Translations under genes and position numbers: made by a program
From: Histoplasma ohiense
Lineage: Eukaryota > Ascomycota > Eurotiomycetes > Onygenales > Ajellomycetaceae
DNA: 64,000 nucleotides
Reading direction: 5' to 3'
NCBI GenBank assembly: GCA_017607445.1
Contig: JAEVHH010000003.1
Location: 4,154,001 to 4,218,000, forward strand
Shown here: positions 23,114 to 35,406 of the stretch, piece by piece
Layout of the letters: every line of letters starts with the position of its first letter
How positions within the stretch are numbered: the stretch's first letter is position 1
Notes under the pieces: model-generated
Told to the model about the DNA's origin: nothing
Databases searched by the model: none
Seen by the model: the letters and a program-made list of their open reading frames with translations, nothing else

Positions 23114-24304
23114 TTACTCCCCTCTCAACTTCCGAAAGAAGTCTGTGACAGTGGTGAAAACAACAAGAAGAATTCCTCCACCGGGACCAAGTCTTAGCAC
23201 CTTAGGAGTGAATCCCTTATAAAGGGCCCCGAAACCTTCTTCCCTCATAATGGTGCCTAGAGCTGGCCATGCCCAGTTGTACTTTGGCACTGACCCAGCA
23301 GTCTTTGGGCTGTTTTGGATGCGGGACTTGACGACATCCATCGGAGTATTCAAAAGAGTTCCAGCAGTTCCCCCAATTGAACCTGCGATCAGGTCATTTC
23401 GCATCTGCTGGGTCTTGTTTCCTGGTTCTGGCTGCGGTAATTGGGAGCGGATCTGGAAAATACAACCGAAGTATCCAGCGTTCCAAAGAATATGACGCCA
23501 AAGTGTAGATTCAAGACCATTGTATAACGCAAGAGGGCCTTCCTGCTTCACTATTTTGCTCACTACGTCAAGCATTCCGCTGTATTTACCGGCGGATGCT
23601 TTGTCCTGTAGACGAATCTTGACGAGCTCAAAGGGAACGACGACGAACGATTCCGTGGCACCAGCGGTGGCGCCAGTGAGGACCGCGAGAGGCTGGTTCG
23701 TCTTCTCCATACCGAAAAGGTTTCGATAAAAGGAGCCCCAACTGTCATTTGCAGCGAATTTAGTCGCTCGCTTTGGGGCCTCCATCAGAATAGGGGCCGT
23801 GATTCCACGATATAGACGGGAGAAACTACAGTCAATAGTTTATCAGTTTGTGTGCAAACATCGGCAAGCGTAGAGAGAGTCACCCTACCCTTCATTTTTA
23901 ATAATTTTGCGGAAGCAGTCTACCATGCCTTTGTATGCCTCTTCTCCTGCGCCGGCGCCTTCTTGAAGCTGACTATATATAATTCGTCAGAACATTAAAT
24001 AATTCTGACACAACCAGGAACGGGGCGTTTTCAACAGGTCAATGCTTACACTCTCGTCTTCACAACATCCAATGGATACCTGATACGATTATATTGTTAA
24101 TACAACTCACAGTATTGTGTACCTAGCAGTACCATGTTCCGATCGGGGATATCATACATTACGAGAATCTAGAACGAGAATCTCAGTCGTTAGTTGTTAA
24201 TTGACCGTCGGTATTCCGGGAAGGAGGAAACTAACTTCAGATATACCAGCCACTGCTCCCGCAGCGAACTGGTATACGAACGGCAGAGGCTGCTCTTGTG
24301 ACAT
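23114..24304 (-). CDS. ODC1: Mitochondrial 2-oxodicarboxylate carrier
   Basis: Inner-membrane exchanger of 2-oxoadipate/2-oxoglutarate, linked to lysine metabolism. Five exons (24304-24236, 24168-24158, 24079-24050, 23972-23889, 23825-23114) give 301 residues. The three carrier repeats each show the PX[DE]XX[KR] signature: PLDVVKTRV, PFELVKIRL and PMDVVKSRI. Other matching stretches are EGAGAGEEAYKGMVDC, NAGYFGCIFQIRSQLP and KVLRLGPGGGILLVVF. Exon 2 is only 11 nt, encoding part of the EILVM stretch between the first helix and the first signature, and exon 3 is 30 nt. The fourth exon uses the upstream of two acceptors 4 nt apart (TATAG|TCAG|CTT); only this one preserves RVQLQ. It is divergent from DNA2. 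Confidence 0.93.
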
Positions 24305-24915
24305 ATTGAGGCCACAGCTTTAAAAAAAAAAAAAAAGCTTCTGAAAATTTTTTTGCGCGACAAGCCAGAAGGGAGCTGGGCCAAATAGGGCCCCTGAGTG
24401 TACAGTTGGCACGGAAAAACACGATTAAGAGCACGGACGTCTGCGCAAGAAAGGGGCGAAGGAGAATTGCCGTGGGGAACAGAGAAGCGAGGAGGATGAG
24501 GTTGCCGAGTTCGGCGGATCTCGGTGAAGGCGCCCAACATTGGACTGGACAATGTTCCGCCTCTAGGCGCACAACTGCTCCTGGAGCGGCTATTTTTAAC
24601 GCGCTAGGCGGCAAATTAGTTCGTTAACCGAGAGTTAAGTATTACATAATGCAGGTACGGCCGCATCTTGGCGTGCAATTTACGCGTCGGGCGTGTTTTG
24701 ATCACAATATCCATTGAATACTACGTCGTCTCTTCACGAACAACAATAGGTTCACAGGCCCTCAGTTTTCGGGATACATTTCCACAACCGCCTACTCAAC
24801 GGTCCAACCGCGGGCAATTTGAATGGCGTTTCTCTATCTATAGAGCCGGTCTCCCTTTCAAGGGGGAAAACGCGTCCAACCCTTCCATTTCGAGCAGCAA
24901 GCAAATGACTCCGTA
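24305..24915. promoter_or_regulatory. Divergent promoter interval, carrier / DNA2
   Basis: 611 bp between divergent starts, with an A-run near 24320-24334 and several GC-rich, CG-containing patches such as ACGCGT near 24869. No specific operator is claimed. Confidence 0.45.
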
Positions 24916-27900
24916 ATGCCTGGCGATGTTTTCTTGATATCATCGAATTCGAGAATAAAGTTAAATGCCTTTCGCTATGTCCCGTCTGTACAAGAGAGTT
25001 CCCATAACATGTCAACTGTTGACCAAAATCGTGACGATCTGGGCACGATGGATACGAAAGTTTTAATGGGAGACGGCGACTTACCAGCGCCTGCTACGCA
25101 ATCGAACGGAATGATATGCCAAGAGATCCAACCCGAAAAGATACCGCCTCAAACTCCAGCACATAGAATCCCCCTGGCCGATCTGATCAGCAATACAGAG
25201 GAAGCTTTCAATAGAGCTCCAGGAAAAGCTATCACTCCCGAAGACCATGTGTTTTGGAAGCATGAGCCATGCAACACAAATCCTAGAGACGTCTCAGGCT
25301 CGCCTCTTGCAACTGGAAAAAAGCGCCATCGAAGTGCATCACCCACCAGTTCCCCTCTGGGAGTGGATCCGACACACAATGTGTCAAGCCCACAACCCTC
25401 TCAGAGGTTCCTGAGAACGCCCCAGCATGACATCGCCGCGGACCTCTGGAGCAAATATATCGGAAAAGCCACGGGAAACCCTGGTGGTGATGCCCCAAAA
25501 CCTCAGTTCTCCCATCTCATCACCTCCTCACCGCAAACCCCGGCAGACTTTCGAGCAGGTAAGGATTTGTCGACGCTTCGCAGATCAAACAGTTGCAATG
25601 TCTACTGGCCGACGTCTAATACCAAGAGAAGAAGAGTCGACAATGCACAGCAGGCTGTGAAGAGAGTTCAGGACATTTTTGCTGGATCGCGTAACTCGCT
25701 CCTTGGGGCGGGCACTTCAAAGTCATCCAAGATCAGCCTCCTGGTCGGGAAAATACAAGAAACTCTGTTGAAATCGCCGAGAAAAGAAATTTCAGGCCCA
25801 TCTAGCTCCACTCCTTTACCAGAGCGCTCTGATAATATGGCGGAATACTCAGGGTCATCGCTAAAATATACGAATGATAATGAAAACAATCCAATTGATA
25901 CACCTTCTAGAAGCTCGAGAAGAGTAGTGTCCAGTGATCCTGTTCACAAAGACGCTATGGACAACGTACAAGATTTGAATGCGATGTTGTCCGAGTTTGA
26001 TGAAGATGGTCTAGATGATGATTTTCTTGAATTTGCTGGGGCAGCTGGCAATCAGCTTAATCCCATCCATTCCGGAATTGGTCCGTCTCCTGGTGCTCTA
26101 CAGAATGAAACGCTCAAAGCTTCACACTCCGTGCATCTCCAACCTGATCCTAGTATCAATTCCCCCAACAAACCTTATAAGCACCCCATGCCGCCCACCT
26201 CACACGCCCATACAAATTCCGACGATGTTGAAGAATTTCACGATAGTGACAACGAATTCTCTGAGGCAATGGAGCAAGTTCTCGCACGTTATGACTTGAG
26301 AGAACAGACAAATGCAAACAAACAGGAAAGCAGAATTTTAGAAGGGTCCCTTGCTCATGACCTCGGAGAAGTAGCAACTTCTAAGAATGAAGCGGGCACC
26401 TCTACTTTGGACAAAGCGATATTCACTTCCGATGACGAATTCGATGAGGATATCGACCTGGGGTCCATTGGGATTGCATTGCAAAAGACTGCTGGGACGA
26501 ATGTTTCGAGTCAAGTTGGTCATCCCGTGTATCAATCAGCACCTTTTAAAGACCTTTACTAAGTCGTCGAAAGAATCATAAATCACCGCAGGCGATTAAT
26601 CGGTATCTCATACTTGACTCGGCAGAAGATACATATCTCAATTGCAAAGGCCAATTAAAGCCTCAAAGAGTATGATTTCTGATATCCTGTATATTCAATT
26701 CATCATATGCTAATATGAAAACAGGTTCTGTTTGTTCAGGAGGAGAAAACGAATAACAATCGAGCTATCAGTTTGCGGGAATCATGGTATGATACTCCAT
26801 GCGCAAAAGGCTCTTATATCCACCTCATCGGGAGCTTTGATCTCATGGGACAATGCGTAGTGGATAATTCCGAGAATCTGATAATCCTTCACCCTGATCA
26901 TCTAATCTCAGCAACGGTGGCGGCGGATTCGTTTACTTGTCCGCGCCGCGCTGTTCTCCAAGACCGTGTTAAAGCCACTAGCGAGGCCAACAAGCCGCAA
27001 GTTTATGGCCATATTCTTCATGAAATATTCCAGGCCGCCGCGAGCGCGAACCGATGGGATTTAAACTGGTTGCGTGAAGTTATTTCGAGCACTTTGGAAC
27101 ACTATGTGGAGAGTTTGTATGAGATCCAAGTCGAATTTTCCGAAGCCACCGAGTATTTAATGAGCAAAATGCCGGCTCTCCAAGCATGGGCAGAAACATT
27201 CATGCGATCTCACCCTACGGTATGAACTGGCCCTTTTCTTTAGATTGAAAATTTACAACTATGCTGACGAACTTATAGAGAGAGTCGATTGTTGAAGACA
27301 GGAATGGAACAAGTTCGTGTTTGAGCATCAACAAACTTCTTGAAATCGAGGAACATATATGGTCTCCTATGTACGGATTAAAAGGCAATATCGATGCGAC
27401 AGTGCAAGTGGTCGTCCAGGAAGGGACAGAGCGGAAAACGCTTACTATCCCATTCGAGCTAAAAACTGGACGGAACCATTCCAACGAGGCTCACAGGGCA
27501 CAAACGGCATTATACACCTTACTTCTTTCTGACAGATACGGTATGTTTGGGGGACACAAGCGAGAATTCAGATTTGCTAACCAGTCACGTACAGATATTG
27601 ACGTGACTTTCGGACTACTTTATTATCTCGAATCAACTAAGACGTTCAGAGTTCGAGCTATCCGAAACGAAATCCGCCAAATGATACAGCAGCGCAACCG
27701 CCTCGCGGAGTTCATATATAAAAAATCAGAATTACCTCCAATGCTCAAACAGTCACGGATATGCAACCAGTGCTACGCTAAAAATGCATGCTTCATCTAC
27801 CACAAAGTTATGGATGACGGAGATGGGGAAAGCAGCGGAATGGGAAGTAGTTTCCTTGAAGTTGTTGGACACCTTACACCCTCTCACCAAAACTTCTTCA

Positions 27901-30158
27901 AGAAATGGGATGCGCTTTTAACCATGGAAGAGCGAGATATCATTAAATTTAGAAGGGAGTTATGGACCATGCTAAGTAATGAACGCGAGGGGGTTGGCCG
28001 CTGCTTCGGTAATGTTATGGTCGAGCCGGGCTCTGCCTACGAAGAAACCGGTGTACCAAAAATTAATCGTTTTAGGTATACATTTTACAAGCACAAACCA
28101 ACTTCAAACTTCACTTTCGGGGACTCACAGCTCAGTGTCGGGGAGCCTATCGTTGTTTCTGACGAAAAGGGCCATTTCGCACTCGCCAACGGATACGTCA
28201 CGCATATTAGTCGTAAGCGGATCTCCGTTGCAGTTGACAGGCGTCTCCATAATGCCCGAATGAGGTGTTCAAATTTCGATGCTGAACGACATCAAGCCTT
28301 TACAGGAATCATGGAGATTATTGAAACCGGCGGCTCTGAATCGACAATTTTACCAGAAAGGGTTGAAGACACGAATTTGTACCGCCTGGACAAAGATGAA
28401 TTCAGCAATGGAATGGCCACCGTCCGAAATAATCTTGTCTGCATGATGGATAAGAACATGCCCCAAACTAGGAGGCTCAGAGATTTGATCATTGATGGCC
28501 ATTCTCCTTCATTCAACTCAATTTCTTCATCAACCATACCATGGCTTGCTGGAACCGAGCTAAATATTGACCAAAAGGGAGCGATTGAGAAAGTAATGAG
28601 CGCAAATGATTATGCTCTGGTTTTAGGGATGCCAGGAACCGGGAAAACAACTACCATAGCCCATATTATACGGGTTCTCGCATCTCAAGGCAAAAGCGTC
28701 CTTCTTACCTCTTATACTCATACTGCTGTGGACAATATTTTGTTAAAAATAAAGCACGACAACATCCGCACTTTGAGATTAGGTGCCACAACAAAAATTC
28801 ACCCAGATGTCCGAAAGTTTGCTGATTTGGCAGCTACTCCCAAAGAGACGATAGAGGAGTTGAAGGATATTTATGAAAATTCCCGGATCGTGGCGACCAC
28901 ATGCTTGGGAATTAATCATCCTATCTTTAACAACCGCATGTTCGATTTCTGTATTGTTGACGAGGCGTCCCAAATAACTCTCCCGGTTTGCCTAGGTCCT
29001 ATTCGTATGGCGAAAACGTTCATCCTTGTTGGAGACCACTATCAGCTGCCTCCTCTCGTTCAGGATAAGCAGGCCCAGGAGGGTGGCTTGGATGTAAGTT
29101 TGTTTAAACTTCTCTGCGATTTACATCCAGCTTCTGTTGTCAATTTGGAGCATCAATATCGAATGTGTGAGGATATCATGCTCCTTTCGAACACCCTTAT
29201 ATACTCCGGACATCTCAAGTGTGGAACACCTGAAGTTGCCAAAAGCTACCTCAAAATCCCCAACCTCCATGGGCTGAAACAACACCATTTCGACGCATCA
29301 TCGCTGTCTCCCAACCTCCGAAATTCCTGCCTAGGATCCCGATATGGACGGTGTTGGATCCGCGATCTGCTCGACCCTGTCGCAAGAACCAGACTTGTCA
29401 ATACTGACCCTTTACAACCTCAGGCCATAGAGTCATCCAAGGGTTCCCGTATCATAAATCACATCGAAGCCGTGCTCTGCGCGCAGCTCGTCGAATCTTT
29501 CCTTTCCGTAGGTATCTCAACTCAGGATATCGGTATCGTAACTCTCTACCGGAGCCAGTTATCACTCCTGAAACAGAACCTCCGCCACCACCCCGACGTC
29601 GAAATGCACACGGCAGACCGGTTCCAGGGCCGTGACAAAGAAATTATCATCATGAGTTGCGTTCGAAGTAACTCAGAGCGGAATGTTGGCGAATTATTTC
29701 GGGATTGGAGACGTGTGAACGTCGCGTTTACTCGCGCGCGAACCAAGTTGCTCATTGTGGGAAGTAAGAATACGCTCCGTGATGGCAATGAACTACTAGG
29801 GAAATTCGTCCACCTTATGGATTCGAAGGGATGGACGTATGATTTGCCGCGTACGGCTGTTGAAGAACATGTTTTTGAAAATATGGAGAACGGGCTGACG
29901 CAGTTGAGTCCGCTTAAAATCACGGAAGCTATGCGATCAAATTCAATCAGTCCAAAGAAGAACCCAGCTAAGAAAAGCCCGGGTCCCGATCAGAGTCCTC
30001 TGAAGGCTAAACATCGCATGGCGTTGAGCCCAGTCAAGAACAGACAATCATCTGCTTGCCCAAAGAGGCCGCACAAACTGGGGGGGAAGCTCTTGGACGG
30101 TGCGAGGATTGTAGCAACGAGACCGGTAATGAGGGATGTGATGAACAATTTGACATAG
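24916..30158 (+). CDS. DNA2: DNA replication nuclease/helicase Dna2
   Basis: Acts on 5' flaps in Okazaki-fragment maturation, in double-strand-break resection and at stalled forks. Exons 24916-26526, 26592-26669, 26725-27219 and 27279-30158 give 1,687 residues. The first about 540 residues are a disordered regulatory region. The RecB-type nuclease core follows, with the iron-sulfur Cys in FTCPRRAVL and the CNQCYAKNAC trio, and the catalytic GNIDATV...FELKTG stretch. The C-terminal superfamily 1 helicase has Walker A GMPGTGKTTT, DEAS (motif II), VGDHYQLPP (III), HQYRM (IV) and VAFTRARTKLLIVG (VI). The second exon (78 nt) restores the conserved RYLILDSAEDTYLNCKGQLKP segment. The start ATG is the first after an in-frame stop. 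The first splice pair is the least certain. Confidence 0.92.
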
Positions 30159-30440
30159 CGTTTCTAGCTTGATTGCCTAATTGGGTTATGATTGATATCG
30201 TTTTTTGGTCTTATCCGCCTTTGTATTTTGGTCTAACTAGTATCTACACGTTGGATGATAATCTCAGCTCGATACTCTTCCTGCGCTGTTATCGGTTTTC
30301 GGCCAATCTGCCAAGGCACTTAGGGAGCTTCGATTTCCGTTTTATATAAATCATCACAGTGTAACATTAATGCCATGCGACTCACAATATAGTCCTTTTC
30401 TTTGTCATTTCGGCAAATATCAAGCCTCAAATTAATTCGA

Positions 30441-32153
30441 TTAATCATACGACGAGCCCCCTGCGTACTCCCAGCAGATAAACTGATGCTGGGGTCTCTC
30501 TCCGGCCGCGGAAGTTTCTGATTGTTGAATTCCAGTAGGTTCTTTATTCAACGGCTGGATCAAAACAGTATATCCGTCCTTGCTTTCCACCGCCTCCCTG
30601 CCTAGAGCCAAAGATGTAAGAGCAAACCACCCATCAGTCTTCGAAAGCCCAAAGGTGAATTTCCGCCTGTTGGTCATCATTAGCGGATTTCTAGAAGAAG
30701 AAACATGTTTTCATGATGATAAATTGCCTATTGAAGGATTCGGAAGTGGGGGCGGAGGGATGTGGGCAGTTCTCCAAGACTTCAGGTTTGCAATGCGATC
30801 GACCGCCGGATGAACAGATGGCAAAATCATGGGATGAACTCACAATGTAAATGCAAATAGCTGTGTTATCCACGCTGAAGGGAGCAATCCTTCCCAGGAA
30901 ATTCTAACCAGATCGACTGGCCGACATTCATCTTGGTTCGGGGGTGCGTAGCGACTCAAGTATGGATCAATGGTATCGTTGGCATGCACGCGTGGAGAAT
31001 TGAGAAAAACCAGTCCGAGCCATTCTTGAATCTCGTCGCAAGTTTCGTGGAGGAACTCTAGTCCAGTGCCAGTTTCAAGACCTGATAAAAATAGCGGTGG
31101 AACAGTGATCGACCCGAGGATATTCACTTCAGGGGTGCATTGCAATATCTGGGGATAGTGTTTTTTTATCGGTGCATCTGTGTGGGAAATGTTACGACAA
31201 AGAGGAAAAGGTGGAGAGCCAGAATGGAAGAGGGATTTTTACCTTCTTCTGAGTAAGTTGGTGACGGAGTTAAGTCGCAGAACAACCAAGTTACAGATGT
31301 TGTTAGTACGTTCTTGAAAGCCCAAACGATCCGCTCGAAGCCCTTCTTCCCATGAAGCATTGATGGGAGTCTAAGGTTGATTTCCACGGCTAGATGTGTA
31401 AATTAGCCAGCAGTTCCGGGTTAAATGAAGAAACGAAATGAAAATACCGTATCTCTCCTTGACGTGTTTTCTCCCTCCACTACGGATTGGTTTGCCGTCG
31501 AGGCCGGCGCGCTCAAACGAATTCTTATCCAACTCTAATCGGAGAACTCCTGGAATAATGCGTTAGTATTGTGATAGTATTGTGAGTCTCTAGTTATAAA
31601 AGGGAGAAGATGACAAACCATTGTGGAGGGTGTACACATTATCCACACCGCTTCTGCCTTCGGAGATCAAGAGGATATCGCCTATACATTGACATTAGAT
31701 AACAAAGCACTGGGCTGTAGTGGTTGGCATTAAAGGACACATCCAGATGAAATAATGGGAGATCTCGAATACCAATTTTAATATAACAATTGAAAAAATC
31801 ACGCTCCACCAAAACCGACAACGGCATGATCACTTTAGCATATTGAGGAGTTTGAATTCGGCTGGATATGGAATCCCAAACCGAGTCATAAATTTCCTTC
31901 GGTAGGATGAGGGATGTCTTAACTGCATATTAGAAACCAACTCCATGGAAATTATTTTTACATGCTGACACTAAAACAATCAATTGATGGACTAAGAAGG
32001 CATACTTACAGAATGCACGAAAGGGTGTTTAGAGATGGAGGAAAAGGGACATTTTTTGACGGGCGGCTGCTGGGGATCAACAAAGGGAGGTAGCTTCCCA
32101 ATCGTGGTATAGCATTTCTCTTTTTGTAAATCAGGGTCATCTATTTCATACAT
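30441..32153 (-). CDS. RPP40: RNase P/MRP subunit Rpp40
   Basis: Protein subunit of nuclear RNase P and RNase MRP, which process pre-tRNA and pre-rRNA. Seven exons (32153-32010, 31917-31773, 31681-31619, 31549-31448, 31389-31243, 31177-30844, 30690-30441) give 394 residues. Family landmarks are GKLPPFVDPQQPPVKKCPF near the N-terminus, LILPKEIYDSVW, LVERDFFNCYIKIGDILLISEG, VEINLRLPSMLHGKKGFER, VTWLFCDL, and a C-terminal DLVRISWEGLLP...NRRKFTFGLSKTDGW...FICWEYAGG. Exon 2 uses the second of two acceptors (GCAG|TTAAG|ACA); the first would shift the frame. The start is the first ATG in a frame that stays open upstream without another ATG. It is convergent with DNA2. Confidence 0.9.
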
Positions 32154-32964
32154 CCTGCCAGCAATTGTCTTCCTATTTTCTTGGCCTGTTAGACCTTGAG
32201 ATGCTGACAATCGCGAACCAACAATTGGTATCAGAGTGTGGGTGAGGTCAAATTAGTCTGCGCGGGAAGTCCTAATAATAAGCTTAAATTTAAGCTCTGT
32301 TCCCTCCAATTCCATACTGAGCCTCCATCGATTTCATTATGCTTCTACATGAGTTATTGAAGTGTCGATATAGTTAATTAATTCATTTCAATACAATACA
32401 ATATAAGATATGGACGCTCCGGCCCCAACCGAGGCAGGCTGTACATATTTAGTTGAAGTTGTTGCAAGAGCATCCTACGCCGCCAATGCTGGCTTAAAAA
32501 CGAACCCACCATCAGTTCGACGTTTGATGGCTTCCAAGAGCTATCATTATATACTAGTAACCATAACTCCCTTTGTGAGCTGCTAGGTCACCTAGCATCA
32601 GAGGATCAATTGTGAATGTCATGCATGGCAACGAAGAAAAAAAGGTGAATTGTTTGAGTTTTCACCAAAGGCGCATGGGATCTTGGGATAAATCGTTTGT
32701 TCTCGTTAGTCTCGAACAAGCGATTAAGCGCAAGCGCCAATGGCCCTATGGGCAGCACCTAACCGAGCGACCGTGCCCGCGATGTTTCCAGAAGCTCTTG
32801 ATAAACTCGACACCGAAGAAGAATCCCCAAACCCCGCTGCCATCGCGACAACGTTCCACAACCCTTTCTGTAGCCATGAGCATATCCTAACGTATGTTGC
32901 GAACTTAACGCAATTTCACACCCTTTATATTGTTGAGAGGCATGGGCTTCTGCCATCCACCATC
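32154..32964. promoter_or_regulatory. Divergent interval, Rpp40 / THOC3
   Basis: 811 bp between divergent starts. A frame is open from 32740 through the THOC3 start, but the upstream part has no family resemblance, so I treat it as leader and promoter sequence. No other feature is claimed. Confidence 0.45.
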
Positions 32965-34323
32965 ATGCCCCCAGCCCCATCTCGACGGATGGTCCCAAAG
33001 GACCGATTTGGCCAATTGTTCGGGAGCTTGAAAATTCAGAGCTATTATGACCCTGCGGCGCGAGGTCCGGGTTCTCATACGTATGAATTATCAATGCTTC
33101 TTCTTTTTTAGGGTTGTCTCTTTCCGATTGATCTTGAAGCCTTCAATCTGACTCTGGGCCTCATACAGCATTCGTACCCTTGCATGGAATCCGACAGGCA
33201 GCTTGATCGCAACCGGCTCGGTGGATCGCACCCTACGCATCTGGAACCCTGAGCGCACGCATGTAAAGTACTCGACGGAGCTTCGTGGACATTCTTCTGG
33301 TATAGAAAAGGTTACCTTTAACCCTGTCAAAGAATCGGAATTGGCAAGCTGCTCAAGTGATGGAACTGTCCGTTTCTGGGATGTACGGTCTAAAACGTGT
33401 ATTAGCCGCGTGGATGTAGGAGGCGAGGCATTTACGATGGCATGGACTGCCGATGGAAGCGTAATACTCGTGGGCAGGAAGGTTCGTTCGCGCAGATCGT
33501 ACAGTCACAAGCGTGACTGACTGGCTTGCTCTTTTGCTCAGCATCATTCGGAACGCAAAGGGCGCATTTCTATCATGTTCAGTTGGCTTATATATCTGTC
33601 CCCTACCTACAGGATGACACATTAATACCCATCTCAGTCGAGTCTCCGTCTACCCCCGCTCTTCAAACGCCCTCCGGAACCACTGCCCCGACCAACATTT
33701 TCAAGGCACTCACGCCACATCCACAACCAGTCCAAACCAACGCTACCGCATTTTCACACTCTCTTAATACCTCTGATCTCGACCTCTTCCTCACCACCGG
33801 TGACGGTACCGTAAAAGTCGTCTCCTACCCGTCATTCAACCTCCTCCACACAATCCATGCCCACACATCCGCGTGTCTTTCAATCGCACTCAGCCCTACA
33901 TCGCGCTACCTAGCCGTTGGCGGAAGTGACGCTTTAATATCCCTCTGGGACACCACAGACTGGATCTGCAAACGCACCGTATCAAGTGCCAACGGCGGCG
34001 CCGTAAGGGGCGTCAGCTGGAGCTGGGACGGTCGATTTATCGTGGGGGCTTGCGACGAGCCCGGCTGTGGCGGCTCTGGGCTCGAGATTTTCCACGCTGA
34101 AACGGGAGAAAGTGTATATACTATTCCTACAGGAGGACTGGGCTCTGCGGCTGGAGCCAACGGGGTAGTTGGAATTGGAAGCGGCCCTGGAACTTCTGTC
34201 GGCGTTCCCGCTGTCGCTTGGCACCCGTCTCGCTACTGGCTTGCTTATTCTGTCACCGCTGACGGGATGGGGAGTAGTGGTGGTGGGTTAAGGATTGTCG
34301 GAGCGGGGAGTGGATCGTTGTGA
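32965..34323 (+). CDS. TEX1: THO complex subunit THOC3/TEX1, WD40 protein
   Basis: Subunit of the THO/TREX complex that couples transcription to mRNA export. Exons 32965-33080, 33169-33481 and 33613-34323 give 379 residues. The N-terminus reads MPPAPSRRMVPKDRFGQLFGS. WD40 units are evident: TLAWNPTGSLIATGSVDRTLRIW, ELRGHSSGIEKVTFNPVK, ELASCSSDGTVRFWDVRSKTC, then LFLTTGDGTVKVVSYP, ACLSIALSPTSRYLAVGGSDALISLWDT, and a last unit with GVSWSWDGRFIVGACDE. Spliced junctions read HT-IRTLAW and GRK-DDTLIPI, both matching the family. A Gly-rich loop near the C-terminus (AAGANGVVGIGSGPGTS) is probably a lineage-specific insertion. The ATG at 32965 is preferred over earlier in-frame codons because similarity begins there. 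Confidence 0.93.
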
Positions 34324-35297
34324 CATGCAATAGCGTCGGGCTATGTGAGACTTATAGTAACCACTTGAAATGGCTTCCAATTCCTCAACAGGTTCTTCGA
34401 TAGAAGGGGAAAAGACAGTACAAGCGACGAGCCAGATAAAATTGAAGGACGACTTGTTCTAATCTTCTTGAAAGCAGGTACATTTTTCTCCCCAACTTCT
34501 AAGGGAATTTATTCAATTATTTATATTATACATCTAGATATCACAATATACATTCACGACGCGCTATACATATGAAAATCATATTTTTACCTTTTCATTT
34601 TTAGCCGATGTGGTTCAAAGTATTTCCTGACCCAAGTCTGAGGATATAAAGTTGATTTCGACGAAAGACCTTGTGATCGACGCATCTTCACTATTTAGTA
34701 TTATTAGAAATAATTATTAACGTTCCTGGGAGTTTCGAACGTAAAGCATTTTCTAGCCGCAGAGAAAATGTATACGATGAGTGAAATCGAAATAAGTAAT
34801 GACCAAAATTAACAGTCAGACTCCCCTTATCAGTTCTACATAACTTCATACGAGCATACCATAGTAGGAAGCCCGGCCATTGTTTCAAACAAAGAGACAG
34901 AACGGGCGAGATATGAGTAAACAGCTAGTTTATTCAGAACTAAACTATAATTCGTTACGTATTTGATCAAATCCAGTATAGAAGCAAGTAAATAAACCCA
35001 GTCAAAGAATAAAACGGGAAAGAAAAAGGAAGGGGCCAAATTACAAAAAAGAGATATACAGAGCCTGCAGATTCCGACTCCCTTCCGTTCAAAAACAGTC
35101 CTCCAAAATCGCCCAAAGTGAATATAGAATCCGAACTTGTACTTTTTTCCAATATTTATCCCGACTTCCATATAAATTGATATAAATGAAGGTTTGCTGT
35201 CTTGATAAAGGGGCCGGGGAATTGAGAGCCACATGGTCCAAAAGGTGGGATTAGTATAATACAACAAGTATAAAGAAAAAGGGCATTTTCATATTTT

Positions 35298-35339
<42 letters not shown>

Positions 35340-35406
35340 AAAGATAATGAGAAAAAAAAGGAAAGGAAGTGAATGAACGAAGGAAGGTCTAGGTGCAACC
35401 TTGAAA
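34324..35406. other. Convergent intergenic region with a 34-base A-run
   Basis: 3' flanks of THOC3 and of the Zn2Cys6 regulator. AT-rich, with an uninterrupted A-run at 35303-35336. No gene seen; open frames are low-complexity. Confidence 0.6.
35303..35336 (+). repeat. Uninterrupted poly-A tract, 34 bases
   Basis: Longest homopolymer in the window, about 70 bp beyond the stop codon of the minus-strand regulator, where it reads as poly-T in the transcript sense. The length is likely to vary between strains or to suffer assembly error. Confidence 0.85.

Noticed and set aside
32740..32964. 75-codon N-terminal extension of THOC3
   Set aside because: In frame with the gene, but similarity to the family starts at MPPAPSRR; the extension reads like leader sequence.
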